NCBI GenBank assembly: GCA_025456065.1
Contig: JALOLH010000018.1
Coordinates: forward strand, 1 to 52,689
Direction: 5' to 3'
From: Candidatus Nanopelagicales bacterium
Lineage (GTDB): Bacteria; Actinomycetota; Actinomycetes; S36-B12; CAIYMF01
DNA: 52,689 nucleotides
Shown: piece by piece, positions 17,626 to 25,845 of the stretch
Layout: each line of letters starts with the position of its first letter
How positions within the stretch are numbered: the first letter of the stretch is position 1
Notes under the pieces: model-generated
What the model was told of the DNA's origin: nothing
Databases searched by the model: none
The model's input: only the letters and a program-made list of their open reading frames with translations
Translations under genes and position numbers: made by a program

Positions 17626-18438
17626 TCAGCCTGCGAGGTCGCGGCGGTGGAACCGCCAGGTGCCGGCCGCGACGAGGAGGACGCTCACGGCCAGCGGCAG
17701 CCACACGTTGAACCACCCCGGGGCGGTCACGACCGGGTTGTCCCGCAGCAGCCAGTACCAGGGCGACCAGTCGCGGAACCGCTCGAACACCTCGGCCACG
17801 CCGGCCATGGCGTTCACGAGGAAGCCGACCAGCGCCAGGCCGGCGCCCAGGCCGATCGCCCAGCCCTTGCGGCCCGTGGCTGCGCCCACGGCGAACGTGA
17901 GGGCCACGTGCACGGCCACGAAGGCGAACGAGGCGAGCGCGGCGTAGGCGAAGGCCCAGGTCGGCAGCCCTTCGTCCAGCCCGACGGAGGGCGCGTACGC
18001 GGCCAGCACCACGTGCCCGACGACATTGACGAGCATGATCGCCGCAGCCACCGCGAGCACCCGGCCCAGCGCCACGGCGACCCGTCGCACCGGGTTGGCC
18101 AGCACCAGCTCGAGGGTGCCCTCCGACTCGGAGCCGGCGATCGCCCAGGCGGCCCAGCCCAGCCCGAGCACGAGCAGCACGATCACGTACATGTTCGAGT
18201 AGAGCTGGCTGACCAGGTAGCCCTCGGGCGAGGTGATGCTGGCCCCGCCCAGGCCGAACGCCTCGACCATGGCCTCGGGCAGCTGGGCCATGTACTCCTC
18301 GAAGACGTCGCCGGAGTCGCGGACCGACGGGTACACGGCGGCCATCAGCACCATGAGCAGGGCCACGCCGATCGTCCACCAGAGCAGGGCGCGGCGGCGC
18401 TCCTTGAGCACCTGCCACCCCACGCGCAGGCCGTCCAT
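17626..18438 (-). CDS. ABC-2 type transporter permease
   Basis: 270 aa with six hydrophobic segments (LLWWTIGVALLMVLMAAV near the N-terminus; MYVIVLLVLGLGWAAWAIA; VLAVAAAIMLVNVVGHVVL; two more at about 180-225; and WFNVWLPLAVSVLLVAAG near the end). The GSESEGTLELVLANPV motif before the third helix is typical of ABC-2 exporters. ATG 18438 overlaps the stop of the ATPase gene as TGATG, so the two form one transporter. The substrate is unknown; drug or lipid export is common for this family. Confidence 0.85.
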   Translation of the reverse strand: MDGLRVGWQVLKERRRALLWWTIGVALLMVLMAAVYPSVRDSGDVFEEYMAQLPEAMVEAFGLGGASITSPEGYLVSQLYSNMYVIVLLVLGLGWAAWAIAGSESEGTLELVLANPVRRVAVALGRVLAVAAAIMLVNVVGHVVLAAYAPSVGLDEGLPTWAFAYAALASFAFVAVHVALTFAVGAATGRKGWAIGLGAGLALVGFLVNAMAGVAEVFERFRDWSPWYWLLRDNPVVTAPGWFNVWLPLAVSVLLVAAGTWRFHRRDLAG

Positions 18439-19448
18439 CACGCCTTCGCCCCCTCGGGGCCCGGCCGCTCGCCGCCCGGGGCCTCGGGGCCGGGCCGCTC
18501 GCCGGCGGGGGCCTGCCCGTCGTAGATGCCGTAGAACAGGTCGTCCAGCAGGATCGGGTCGGCGGCGATGTGCTCGATCGGCAACTCGGCCAGCGCGCGG
18601 ACCAGGGGCGCGACGCTGCCGCGCACGACCACGGCGACGCGCGTCCGCTCCGCCTGCACCGACTCCACCCCGGGGACGCCCGCCAGGGCTGATGCCGGCA
18701 CCGGCTCCGTGAACCGCAGGTGCAGCGACTGCCGGGCGGTGAGCACCTGCAGCCCACCGACGGTGTCCTCCACCACCTTGTGGCCCTGCCGCAGGATGCC
18801 CACCCGGTCGGCCACCTCCTCCACCTCGAAGATGAGGTGCGAGCTGAACAGCACGGCGGCGCCGGCATCCCGGCGCTCCCGGACGAGCCCGAGCACCTCG
18901 CGCTGCATGAGCGGGTCGAGCCCGGACGTGGGTTCGTCGAGCACCAGCACGTCCGGCTCGTGCATGAACGCCTGGACCACGCCCACCTTCTGCCGGTTGC
19001 CCTTGCTGAGCTGGCCGAACGGTCGGGACTGGTCGAGCTGCAGCTGCTCGCACAGCGCGTCGATCCGCCGGCGATCCACCCCGCCACGCAGGTCGGCGTA
19101 GAAGTCGAGGATCGCGGCGACCCTCATCCGGCCCTCCAGGCGCAGGTCGCCCGGCAGGTAGCCGATCCGCCGGCGGATGGCCCGGTCACGGGCCGGCCCG
19201 CCCAGGACGCGGGTCTCCCCCGCGCTCGCCCGAAGGTAGCCGAGCAGGCACCGGATCGTCGTGGTCTTGCCGGCCCCGTTCGGGCCGAGGAGGCCGTACA
19301 CCTCCCCGGCGCTCACGACCAGGTCGAGCTGGTCCACGGCCGTCAGGCGCCCGAACCGCTTCACCAGCCCGGCGACCTCGATCATGGGCCCGGGTGGGGC
19401 AGGATCGGGGCTGGCGGCCGTGTCGGCCGGGAGCGGGGCGTTGGGCAC
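18438..19448 (-). CDS. ABC transporter ATP-binding protein
   Basis: 336 aa. Walker A GPNGAGKTT, a signature written LSKGNRQKVG instead of LSGGQ (common in ABC-2/DrrA-like ATPases), Walker B VLVLDEPTSGLD, and a switch His in SSHLIFE. A C-terminal extension of ~100 residues ends in a repeated tail (two units of roughly PGGERPGPE). The conserved domain starts at MIEVAGLVKRFG, so an ATG about 22 codons downstream of 19448 is an alternative start. It partners the permease at 17626. Confidence 0.88.
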   Translation of the reverse strand: MPNAPLPADTAASPDPAPPGPMIEVAGLVKRFGRLTAVDQLDLVVSAGEVYGLLGPNGAGKTTTIRCLLGYLRASAGETRVLGGPARDRAIRRRIGYLPGDLRLEGRMRVAAILDFYADLRGGVDRRRIDALCEQLQLDQSRPFGQLSKGNRQKVGVVQAFMHEPDVLVLDEPTSGLDPLMQREVLGLVRERRDAGAAVLFSSHLIFEVEEVADRVGILRQGHKVVEDTVGGLQVLTARQSLHLRFTEPVPASALAGVPGVESVQAERTRVAVVVRGSVAPLVRALAELPIEHIAADPILLDDLFYGIYDGQAPAGERPGPEAPGGERPGPEGAKA

Positions 19449-19518
19449 GACCTCCAGCCTACGACCGGGAGGACCACCCCGTCGGCGACCCGGGGCCAGC
19501 GCACCGCTCGTGACCGTC

Positions 19519-20688
19519 TCAGCCGCCGCTCACCCCCAGCTCGGCTGCCTGCAGGTCCTCTCCCGCGGCGAGCTCGCAGGAGTCCAGCCAACCCTCGGGC
19601 AGCGCGACGCGACGCTGGCCGCTGGTGCGCCCGCGCGGCCCGGCGGCGACGTCGGTCGGGTACGGCTGGTCGGGATCGATCGCGGCCAGCAGCGCGTCGA
19701 GCTCGTGCAGGTCGCGGACCGTCCCGAGCGCGGCCCGGATCGGCTGTGCGACCCGGAAGCCCTTGAGGTACCAGGCCATGTGCTTGCGGATGTCCCGGCA
19801 GCCGGTCGCCTCGTCGTCGCGCATCTCGACCAGCAGCTCGGCGTGCCGGCGCAGCACCGCGAGCACCTCGCCGGAGGTGGGCTCGGGCGGCGGGGGCGCG
19901 CCGGCGAACGCCGCGGCAAGCTGGCCGAACAGCCACGGCCGGCCCAGGCAGCCGCGGCCGACCACGACCCCCGCGCAGCCGGTCCCGGCGACCATGCGCA
20001 GGGCGTCGCCGGCGGTCCAGATGTCGCCGTTGCCGAGCACCGGGACCCCGAGCGGGGCGAGCTCGTCCACCAGCCGCGCGATCGCCGACCAGTCCGCCCG
20101 GCCGGCGTACATCTGGTCGGCGGTCCGCCCGTGCAGGGCGACCCACGCCGCCCCCTCCTGCGCCGCGGCGCGGCCCGCCTCGAGGTAGGTCAGGTGCTCG
20201 TCGTCGATGCCCTTGCGCATCTTCACGGTCACCGGCACGCGGCCGTCCGCCGCCCGCACCGCGCCGGCCACCACCGCTCGGAACAGGTCGCGCTTCCAGG
20301 GCAGCGCCGAGCCGCCCCCCTTGCGGGTGACCTTCGGCACCGGGCAGCCGAAGTTCAGGTCCACGTGGTCGGCGAGGTCCTCGACCACCACCATGCGCAC
20401 GGCGGCCGCGACGATCCTCGGGTCCACGCCGTAGAGCTGCAGCGAGCGCGGGTGCTCGTCGCGGTCGAAGCGGATCAGCTGCATGGTCTCGTCGGTGCGC
20501 TCGAGCAGGGCCCGCGAGGTGATCATCTCCGAGACGTAGAGCCCAGCGCCGGACTCCCGGCACAGCCGCCGGAAGGCGCGGTTCGTGATGCCCGCCATCG
20601 GCGCGAGGACGACCGGCGGGTCGACGGCGACCCCGGCCACGACCGGCATCGGCAGCGGCTGCGCGACGCGCGGCGGGGCGAGGTGCAT
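19519..20688 (-). CDS. dusB: tRNA-dihydrouridine synthase (DusB type)
   Basis: 389 aa. An FMN-dependent enzyme reducing uridine to dihydrouridine in tRNA. Motifs: VVLAPMAGITNRAFRRLCRE, DLNFGCPVPKVTRKGGGSAL with the catalytic Cys, the MRKGIDDEH region, and HGRTADQMYAG, GNGDIWT and GRGCLGRPW for FMN phosphate binding. ATG 20688 is preferred over the in-frame ATG 20697 because GACAAT (20701-20696) is 7 nt upstream; it overlaps the earlier ATG. A TTGCCA lies 15 nt further upstream. Confidence 0.9.
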   Translation of the reverse strand: MHLAPPRVAQPLPMPVVAGVAVDPPVVLAPMAGITNRAFRRLCRESGAGLYVSEMITSRALLERTDETMQLIRFDRDEHPRSLQLYGVDPRIVAAAVRMVVVEDLADHVDLNFGCPVPKVTRKGGGSALPWKRDLFRAVVAGAVRAADGRVPVTVKMRKGIDDEHLTYLEAGRAAAQEGAAWVALHGRTADQMYAGRADWSAIARLVDELAPLGVPVLGNGDIWTAGDALRMVAGTGCAGVVVGRGCLGRPWLFGQLAAAFAGAPPPPEPTSGEVLAVLRRHAELLVEMRDDEATGCRDIRKHMAWYLKGFRVAQPIRAALGTVRDLHELDALLAAIDPDQPYPTDVAAGPRGRTSGQRRVALPEGWLDSCELAAGEDLQAAELGVSGG

Positions 20689-20725
20689 GGCGACCATTGT
20701 CGCCGAGTCGGGCAGGTGGCAACCC

Positions 20726-20750
20726 GCGCACGAGTCCGTCGTTCTGACTC
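20726..20750 (-). repeat. Dispersed intergenic motif, copy A
   Basis: On the minus strand: CAGAACGACGG, ACTCG, then TGCGC, preceded by GAGT. It lies just upstream of dusB. The copy also contains GAGTC/GACTC arms around its core. Confidence 0.7.
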
Positions 20751-20773
20751 GGCGTCCAGCGGCGTCGCCCGCC

Positions 20774-20838
20774 GTGCGCAGATGAAGCCGTCGTTCTGAC
20801 TTCGCCGGCTCGGAGCAGAACGACGGATTCCTGCGCAC
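20774..20838. repeat. Inverted pair of the dispersed motif forming a large hairpin (copies B and C)
   Basis: GTGCGCAG (20774-20781), 6 nt, CCGTCGTTCTG (20788-20798), a 17-nt loop, CAGAACGACGG (20816-20826), 4 nt, CTGCGCAC (20831-20838). The two inner arms (11 bp) and two outer arms (8 bp) are perfectly complementary. This is in the 260-nt gap upstream of dusB and downstream of glyS. A further degenerate copy (ACCGACGGACTCCTACGCA) lies at about 20871-20889. Confidence 0.75.
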
Positions 20839-20957
20839 TGAGGCCCCAGGACAGAGCTCACCACGTCGAGACCGACGGACTCCTACGCATCGCATGTGGG
20901 ACTGGCTCAGGTGGCGCGGCGCAGCGACGCCCGGGCGATGCAGCCGGGGACCGGGGC

Positions 20958-22352
20958 TCAGCAGGTGGGCAGGCGCTCGGCGAGCCAGGTGCGCAGGCCC
21001 GCCATCGGGATCCGCTCCTGCGCCATCGAGTCGCGCTCGCGGACGGTGACGGCGCGATCCTCCAGCGAGTCGAAGTCGACCGTCACGCAGAACGGCGTGC
21101 CGATCTCGTCCTGGCGGCGGTAGCGCCGGCCGATCGCGCCGGCATCGTCGAAGTCGACGTTCCATCCCCGGCGCAGCTCGGCCGCCAGGTCGCGGGCGAC
21201 CGGCGAGAGGTCGGCGTGCCGCGAGAGCGGCAGCACGGCGACCTTGACCGGCGACAGCCGCGGGTCCAGCCGGAGCACGGTGCGCTTGTCGACCCCACCC
21301 TTGGCGTTGGGCGCCTCGTCCTCGTCGTAGCCGTCGAGCAGGAACGCCAGGACGGCGCGCGTGAGCCCGGCCGCCGGCTCGATCACGTACGGGACCCAGC
21401 GCTCGCCGGTCTCCTGGTCGAAGTACGACAGGTCGACGCCGGACTTCTCCGAGTGGGTGGTCAGGTCGAAGTCCGTGCGGTTGGCGATGCCCTCGAGCTC
21501 GGCGAACTCCGAGCCCGCGAACGTGAACCGGTACTCGATGTCGACCGTGCGCTTGGAGTAGTGGCTCAGCTTCTCCTTGGGGTGCTCGAACAGGCGCATG
21601 TTCTCCGGGTTCATGCCCAGGTCCACGTACCAGTCCCAGCGCGCCTTGATCCAGTACTCGTGCCACTCCTCGTCGGTGCCCGGCTTGACGAAGAACTCCA
21701 TCTCCATCTGCTCGAACTCCCGGGTGCGGAAGATGAAGTTGCCCGGGGTGATCTCGTTGCGGAAGCTCTTGCCGGTCTGGCCGATGCCGAAGGGAGGCTT
21801 CTTCCGTGAGGTGTTGGCGACGTTGAGGTAGTTCACGAAGATGCCCTGCGCGGTCTCCGGTCGCAGGTAGTGCAGCGCACCGGCGTCCTCCACCGGCCCG
21901 ACCATCGTGCGCAGCATGCCGTTGAAGTCGCGGGGCTCGGTGAACTGGCCGCGGGTCCCGCAGTTGGCGCACACGACCTCCTCGAGGCCGCTGGGCACCC
22001 GGCCGTGCCGCTCCTCGAACTGCTCGAGCAGCTGGTCGGCCCGCCAGCGCCGGTGACACTGCCTGCACTCGGTCAGGGGGTCGACGAAGGCGCTGACGTG
22101 CCCGGAGGCCTCCCAGACCTGCGGGGCGAGGATCACCGAGGAGTCCAGCCCCACGACGTCGTCACGGCCACGCACGACCGACTGCCACCACTGCCGACGG
22201 ACGTTCTCCTTCAGCTCCACCCCGAGCGGGCCGTAGTCCCAGGCCGAGCGGGTGCCGCCGTAGATCTCCGAGCTCGGGTACACGAAGCCGCGGCGCTTGC
22301 TGAGGTTGACGACGGCCTCGACGCGGGCGTCGGGCTTGGTCGGCTTGGCCAT
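20958..22352 (-). CDS. glyS: Glycyl-tRNA synthetase (eukaryote-like single-chain type)
   Basis: 464 aa, full length for the actinobacterial alpha2 enzyme. Starts [22 protein letters not shown] with [11 protein letters not shown] next. It carries a zinc-type CxxC pair (CRQCHRRW and CANCGTRG), class II motif 2 [25 protein letters not shown], and a C-terminal anticodon-binding domain ([22 protein letters not shown]). It charges tRNA-Gly. A TAGGGT hexamer on the minus strand about 70 nt upstream and TGGAG near the ATG indicate a leadered transcript. Confidence 0.96.
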   Translation of the reverse strand: MAKPTKPDARVEAVVNLSKRRGFVYPSSEIYGGTRSAWDYGPLGVELKENVRRQWWQSVVRGRDDVVGLDSSVILAPQVWEASGHVSAFVDPLTECRQCHRRWRADQLLEQFEERHGRVPSGLEEVVCANCGTRGQFTEPRDFNGMLRTMVGPVEDAGALHYLRPETAQGIFVNYLNVANTSRKKPPFGIGQTGKSFRNEITPGNFIFRTREFEQMEMEFFVKPGTDEEWHEYWIKARWDWYVDLGMNPENMRLFEHPKEKLSHYSKRTVDIEYRFTFAGSEFAELEGIANRTDFDLTTHSEKSGVDLSYFDQETGERWVPYVIEPAAGLTRAVLAFLLDGYDEDEAPNAKGGVDKRTVLRLDPRLSPVKVAVLPLSRHADLSPVARDLAAELRRGWNVDFDDAGAIGRRYRRQDEIGTPFCVTVDFDSLEDRAVTVRERDSMAQERIPMAGLRTWLAERLPTC

Positions 22353-22458
22353 GGGGTCACTCCAGGATGGATCGGTGGCGGGGCGGACGATGCACGCGCC
22401 CCGGTACGCCGCCCAACCCTACCTGCCACGGCCGACCGGCTTCGGCGAGAATCTGCCC

Positions 22459-22863
22459 ATGGCCAAGAAGCGAGTCCACCGGCCGCCGGGGTACGGCGCA
22501 GCCCCGGCGTCACCACGTCCGGCCACGAGCGGGCGGGCCGGCGGCGGCAACCGTCCCGGGTCCGCCGCACCCGTCAGCCCGGCCCGCAGCCGGCTGGAGG
22601 CGTTCAGCGCGCCGATCCTGCTGCGGATGAAGCGGCTGCCCGGGTGGCTGATCCCGGTGCTCCTCGGCGTGATGCTCTTCGTCGGCCTGGTGGTGCCCGC
22701 CCGCTGGGGTGGGATCCTGCTGGTGGTCATCGGCGGCTTCCTGCTCTGGTTGACCGCGGTCTCGTGGCCGGCGGTCAGCCCCGGCAGCCGCCTGCTGCGC
22801 ATGGTCGTGAACCTCGGGGTGCTCGCCCTGGGCGTGGCCAAGATGGCCGGCCTGCTCGCGTGA
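22459..22863 (+). CDS. Small membrane protein, DUF6703-like
   Basis: 134 aa. A basic, Pro/Ala-rich N-terminal 55 residues is followed by SRLEAFSAPILLRMKRLPGWLIPVLLGV and three hydrophobic segments (about residues 66-82, 84-100 and 112-132). The pattern matches my memory of the actinobacterial DUF6703 family, of unknown function. GAGAAT ends 6 nt before the ATG, so it is probably leaderless. Its stop overlaps the GTG of the acetyltransferase (GTGA). Confidence 0.75.
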   Translation: MAKKRVHRPPGYGAAPASPRPATSGRAGGGNRPGSAAPVSPARSRLEAFSAPILLRMKRLPGWLIPVLLGVMLFVGLVVPARWGGILLVVIGGFLLWLTAVSWPAVSPGSRLLRMVVNLGVLALGVAKMAGLLA

Positions 22864-23489
22864 GCGGCGAGGTCCTGCTCACGACCCGTCGCCTGGTCCT
22901 GCGCGGGTTCACGGCGGCCGACGCGGACCTGCTCGTGGCGCTCGATGCCGACCCGGAGGTCATGCGCTACATCACGGGCGGGATCCCGACCCCACGCGAC
23001 GAGATCGTCGATGCCGTCCTGCCGGCCTGGCTGGCGATCGCCGCGGCCACCGGCGGTCGGTACGGGTTCTGGGCGGCGCTGGACCGGGCCACCGGTGCGT
23101 TCCTCGGCTGGTTCCACCTGCGTCCCGAGCCGGCCGAGGAGGTGGACCCCGAGCTCGGCTACCGGCTGCGGCGCTCGGCGTGGGGCGCCGGCCTGGCGAG
23201 CGAGGGCGCCACGACCCTGCTCGACCATGCCTTCGCCGATCCCCGGGTGCGCCGCGTGCTCGCCCAGACCATGGTCGTCAACCGCCGGTCGCGACGCGTG
23301 ATGGAGCGGATCGGCATGCGGCAGGTCCGGGTGTTCCACGGCCAGTGGCCGGTGCCCATCCCCGGCGACGAGCACGGCGACGTGGAGTACGCGATCACCC
23401 GCGAGGAGTGGTCGGCGCTGCGCGCCGGTGCACCAGGGGGGAGCGCCGGGCCTCACCCTCCCACGGGGTTCGGCTCGGCACCGCCGTAG
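22860..23489 (+). CDS. GNAT family N-acetyltransferase
   Basis: 209 aa. RimJ/RimL-like acetyltransferase_3 pattern: [20 protein letters not shown] at the start, FLGWFHLRP, the acetyl-CoA binding stretch [36 protein letters not shown], and a C-terminal Trp region. It probably acetylates a protein N-terminus or a small amine; the substrate is unknown. It starts inside the stop of the upstream gene (4-nt overlap). Its last 37 nt overlap the 3' end of uppS on the opposite strand. Confidence 0.88.
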   Translation: MSGEVLLTTRRLVLRGFTAADADLLVALDADPEVMRYITGGIPTPRDEIVDAVLPAWLAIAAATGGRYGFWAALDRATGAFLGWFHLRPEPAEEVDPELGYRLRRSAWGAGLASEGATTLLDHAFADPRVRRVLAQTMVVNRRSRRVMERIGMRQVRVFHGQWPVPIPGDEHGDVEYAITREEWSALRAGAPGGSAGPHPPTGFGSAPP

Positions 23490-24265
23490 CGGCGGTCCCG
23501 AGAGGCGTACACCTCGCAGGCGTACCAGAGGTGCCGGCGGTCGAAGTCCGGCCAGAGCGTGTCGAGGAACACGAACTCGGCGTAGGCCGACTGCCAGAGC
23601 AGGAAGTTCGAGGTCCGCTGCTCGCCCGACGAGCGCACGAAGAGGTCCACGTCGGGCATGTCCGGCTCGTCGAGGTAGCCGGCGAAGACCTCCTCGTCGA
23701 CGTCGTCGGGGCGCACCCTGCCGGCCTGGACGTCAGCGGCGAGGGCCGCAGCCGCGTCCGCGATCTCCGCGCGGCCGCCGTAGTTCACGCACATCGCCAG
23801 CGTCATCCCGGTGTTGTCGGCGGTCAGCTCCTCGGCCCGCTCGAGCTCGCTGATCACGCTGCCCCACAGCCGGGGCCGCCGACCGGCCCAGCGGATGCGC
23901 ACACCCAGCTCGTGCAGCTGGTCGCGCCTTCGCCGGATCACGTCACGGTTGAAGCCCATGAGGAAGCGCACCTCGTCCGGGGAGCGCTTCCAGTTCTCCG
24001 TCGAGAAGGCGTAGGCCGAGAGGTAGGGCACGCCGAGCTCCAGGGCCCCGTGGACGACGTCGAGCAGGGCACCCTCCCCGGCCTCGTGCCCGGCCGTCCG
24101 CGGCAGGCCGCGGTCCCGTGCCCAGCGACCGTTGCCGTCCATCACGAGGGCGACGTGGCGTGGGACCAGCTCGGGCGGGATCGGCGGTGGCCGCACCCCC
24201 GAGGCGTGCGGCGCGGGACGGGCGGGTCCCGAGCCCGCCGGCGGCTGACCGTTGCCGTGCACCAT
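23453..24265 (-). CDS. uppS: Isoprenyl transferase (cis-prenyl diphosphate synthase)
   Basis: 270 aa. It makes polyprenyl diphosphate for cell-wall lipid carriers. Motifs: [17 protein letters not shown] with the catalytic Asp, [11 protein letters not shown], and the C-terminal [20 protein letters not shown] plus AYAEFVF. A ~30-residue Pro-rich N-terminal extension precedes the domain. ATG 24265 has GGGAGG 8 nt upstream. Actinobacteria often have two such enzymes; this one, near recO and era, corresponds in position to the mycobacterial decaprenyl diphosphate synthase. Confidence 0.93.
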   Translation of the reverse strand: MVHGNGQPPAGSGPARPAPHASGVRPPPIPPELVPRHVALVMDGNGRWARDRGLPRTAGHEAGEGALLDVVHGALELGVPYLSAYAFSTENWKRSPDEVRFLMGFNRDVIRRRRDQLHELGVRIRWAGRRPRLWGSVISELERAEELTADNTGMTLAMCVNYGGRAEIADAAAALAADVQAGRVRPDDVDEEVFAGYLDEPDMPDVDLFVRSSGEQRTSNFLLWQSAYAEFVFLDTLWPDFDRRHLWYACEVYASRDRRYGGAEPNPVGG

Positions 24266-24370
24266 GCGTGCATCCTCCCGCCGATCGCGGCCCGGTCGCA
24301 GCCAGGGAGAGGTCGCGGCGCGGCGCGCCCCGGGAAGCGGGGAACGCCCCGGCGGTGCGATCCTCGGGGA

Positions 24371-24991
24371 GTGGGCCAGGAGCAGCACGAACCGCGCCGG
24401 CCGGGCGGCACGGCGCCCGGGCCGGGCCCGGGGCATCCGGTCTGGGCCAACGCCCACCGGGTCACCGAGTTCCTCTACGTGGGCGGTTCACTGCGCAGCG
24501 GCGACGCGGATCCGGCCACGGTGCTCGGCGAGCTGCGCGGCCAGCACGGCGTGACCCACATCCTCGACTGCCGGACGGAGACCTCCGACGCACGGCTCGT
24601 CGCCGCGATCGCCCCGGAGGTCGTCTACCACCAGGCCGGCACCGAGGACGAGGCCGACGGGACCGCCGAGGGGTGGTTCGACAGCGGGGTGGCGTTCGCG
24701 CGGGAGGCACTCAAGGTGCCGGGCAGCGTGCTGCTGGCCCACTGCGCGCTGGGCCAGACCCGCGGGCCGTCCATGGCCTTCGCCGTCCTGCTCGACCAGG
24801 GCTACGACCCGGGCGAGGCGCTGCTGATGATCACCCAGGCCCGTCCCCAGGCGAAGGCGCACTACGCCGAGCACGCGCTGGAGTGGCACCTGGACCGGAC
24901 CGGCGCCTCGGAGGGGGAACGGCGCGCGGCCTTCGAGTCGCTGCGCGCCGCGCGGGGCCGCACCGGCGGATGGCACCACCGCCGCCACTGA
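24371..24991 (+). CDS. Dual-specificity/tyrosine phosphatase-like protein
   Basis: 206 aa. The Cys-based phosphatase signature C-x5-R is present in [16 protein letters not shown], with an earlier HILDCRTE that could supply the general-acid region. The fold order ([15 protein letters not shown], then the signature) matches dual-specificity phosphatases. Its target is unknown. GTG 24371 is chosen because GATCCT ends 6 nt before it and no ATG or GTG lies closer to the domain. It is divergent from uppS. Confidence 0.75.
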   Translation: MGQEQHEPRRPGGTAPGPGPGHPVWANAHRVTEFLYVGGSLRSGDADPATVLGELRGQHGVTHILDCRTETSDARLVAAIAPEVVYHQAGTEDEADGTAEGWFDSGVAFAREALKVPGSVLLAHCALGQTRGPSMAFAVLLDQGYDPGEALLMITQARPQAKAHYAEHALEWHLDRTGASEGERRAAFESLRAARGRTGGWHHRRH

Positions 24992-25003
24992 CGGCGACCG
25001 CGG

Positions 25004-25735
25004 TCAGGCGCGCTCGACGAGCGGCAGGGACTTGAGCTGGCGCTCGAGGTGCCACTGCAGGTAGGCGGCGACCAGGCCGGACGCCTCGCGCCGGACCCGG
25101 TCGTCGGAGGCGTCGGCGAGCGCCCAGTCCCCGGCGAGCAGCGCCCCGAGCAGCTCGAGCGTCCCGGGCCGCGGGGTCGCCGATCCGGGCAGGCGGCAGG
25201 CGGGACAGAGCGCCCCACCGCCCGGCAGGCTGAAGCTGCGGTGCGGGCCCGGGGCGCCGCACCGGGCGCAGGCGGCGAACGAGGCAGCCCAGCCGGCCAC
25301 GGCCAGCGAGCGGACCAGGTAGGCGTCCAGGACGAGCCCCGGTGCGTGCCCCCGCTCCGCCAGCGCCCGCAGCCCGCCCACGAGCAGCTGGAACTGCTGC
25401 ACCGCCGGCTCGCGCTCCTCGGGGGTGAGCCGTTCCGCCGTCTCGCAGATGGCCTGGGCCGCCGTCCAGCGGGGGTAGTCGGCAGCGAGGTCGGCACCGA
25501 AGGAGAACAGCGACTCCGCCTGGCTGATCGAGTCCAGCGACCGGCCCGTGTGCAGCTGCACGTCGACCAGGCCCATCGGTTCCAGCCGGGCCCCGAACTT
25601 CGAGCCGGTGCGCCGGACCCCACGGGCGACCGCCCGGACACGACCGTGCTCGCGGGTGAGCAGCGTGATGATCCTGTCGGCCTCGCCGAGCGGGTGCGTG
25701 CGCAGCACCACGGCGGAGTCGCGGTACGTCGGCAC
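25004..25735 (-). CDS. recO: DNA repair protein RecO
   Basis: 243 aa. It loads RecA in the RecFOR recombinational repair pathway. N-terminal OB fold: YRDSAVVLRTHPLGEADRII, then EHGRVRAVARGVRR. A C-terminal helical domain carries a zinc site (CARCGAPG and CPACRLPG). GTG 25735 is supported by CAGAAT 6 nt upstream. It converges on the phosphatase gene with a 12-nt gap and is divergent from the AI-2E permease gene. Confidence 0.93.
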   Translation of the reverse strand: MPTYRDSAVVLRTHPLGEADRIITLLTREHGRVRAVARGVRRTGSKFGARLEPMGLVDVQLHTGRSLDSISQAESLFSFGADLAADYPRWTAAQAICETAERLTPEEREPAVQQFQLLVGGLRALAERGHAPGLVLDAYLVRSLAVAGWAASFAACARCGAPGPHRSFSLPGGGALCPACRLPGSATPRPGTLELLGALLAGDWALADASDDRVRREASGLVAAYLQWHLERQLKSLPLVERA

Positions 25736-25832
25736 CCCGTCATTCTGCGCCCCTGGCCACCGCATCGGCCGGCAACCCGCCCCCGGGTCCTCGCCGCAGC
25801 CCATCCGACCTCCTCGTGTCGCACCGGCGCCG

Positions 25833-25838
25833 TAGGGT
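25833..25838 (+). promoter_or_regulatory. -10 hexamer of the AI-2E permease gene (leaderless type)
   Basis: TAGGGT with exactly 7 nt to GTG 25846. It favours that GTG over the in-frame GTG 25816. Confidence 0.55.
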
Positions 25839-25845
25839 GGCGCCC

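Noticed and set aside
15851-19087. 1078-codon minus-strand open frame antisense to the GH13 gene and overlapping the ABC genes
   Set aside because: Low-complexity Arg/Gly translation; the GH13 and ABC genes explain the coding bias.
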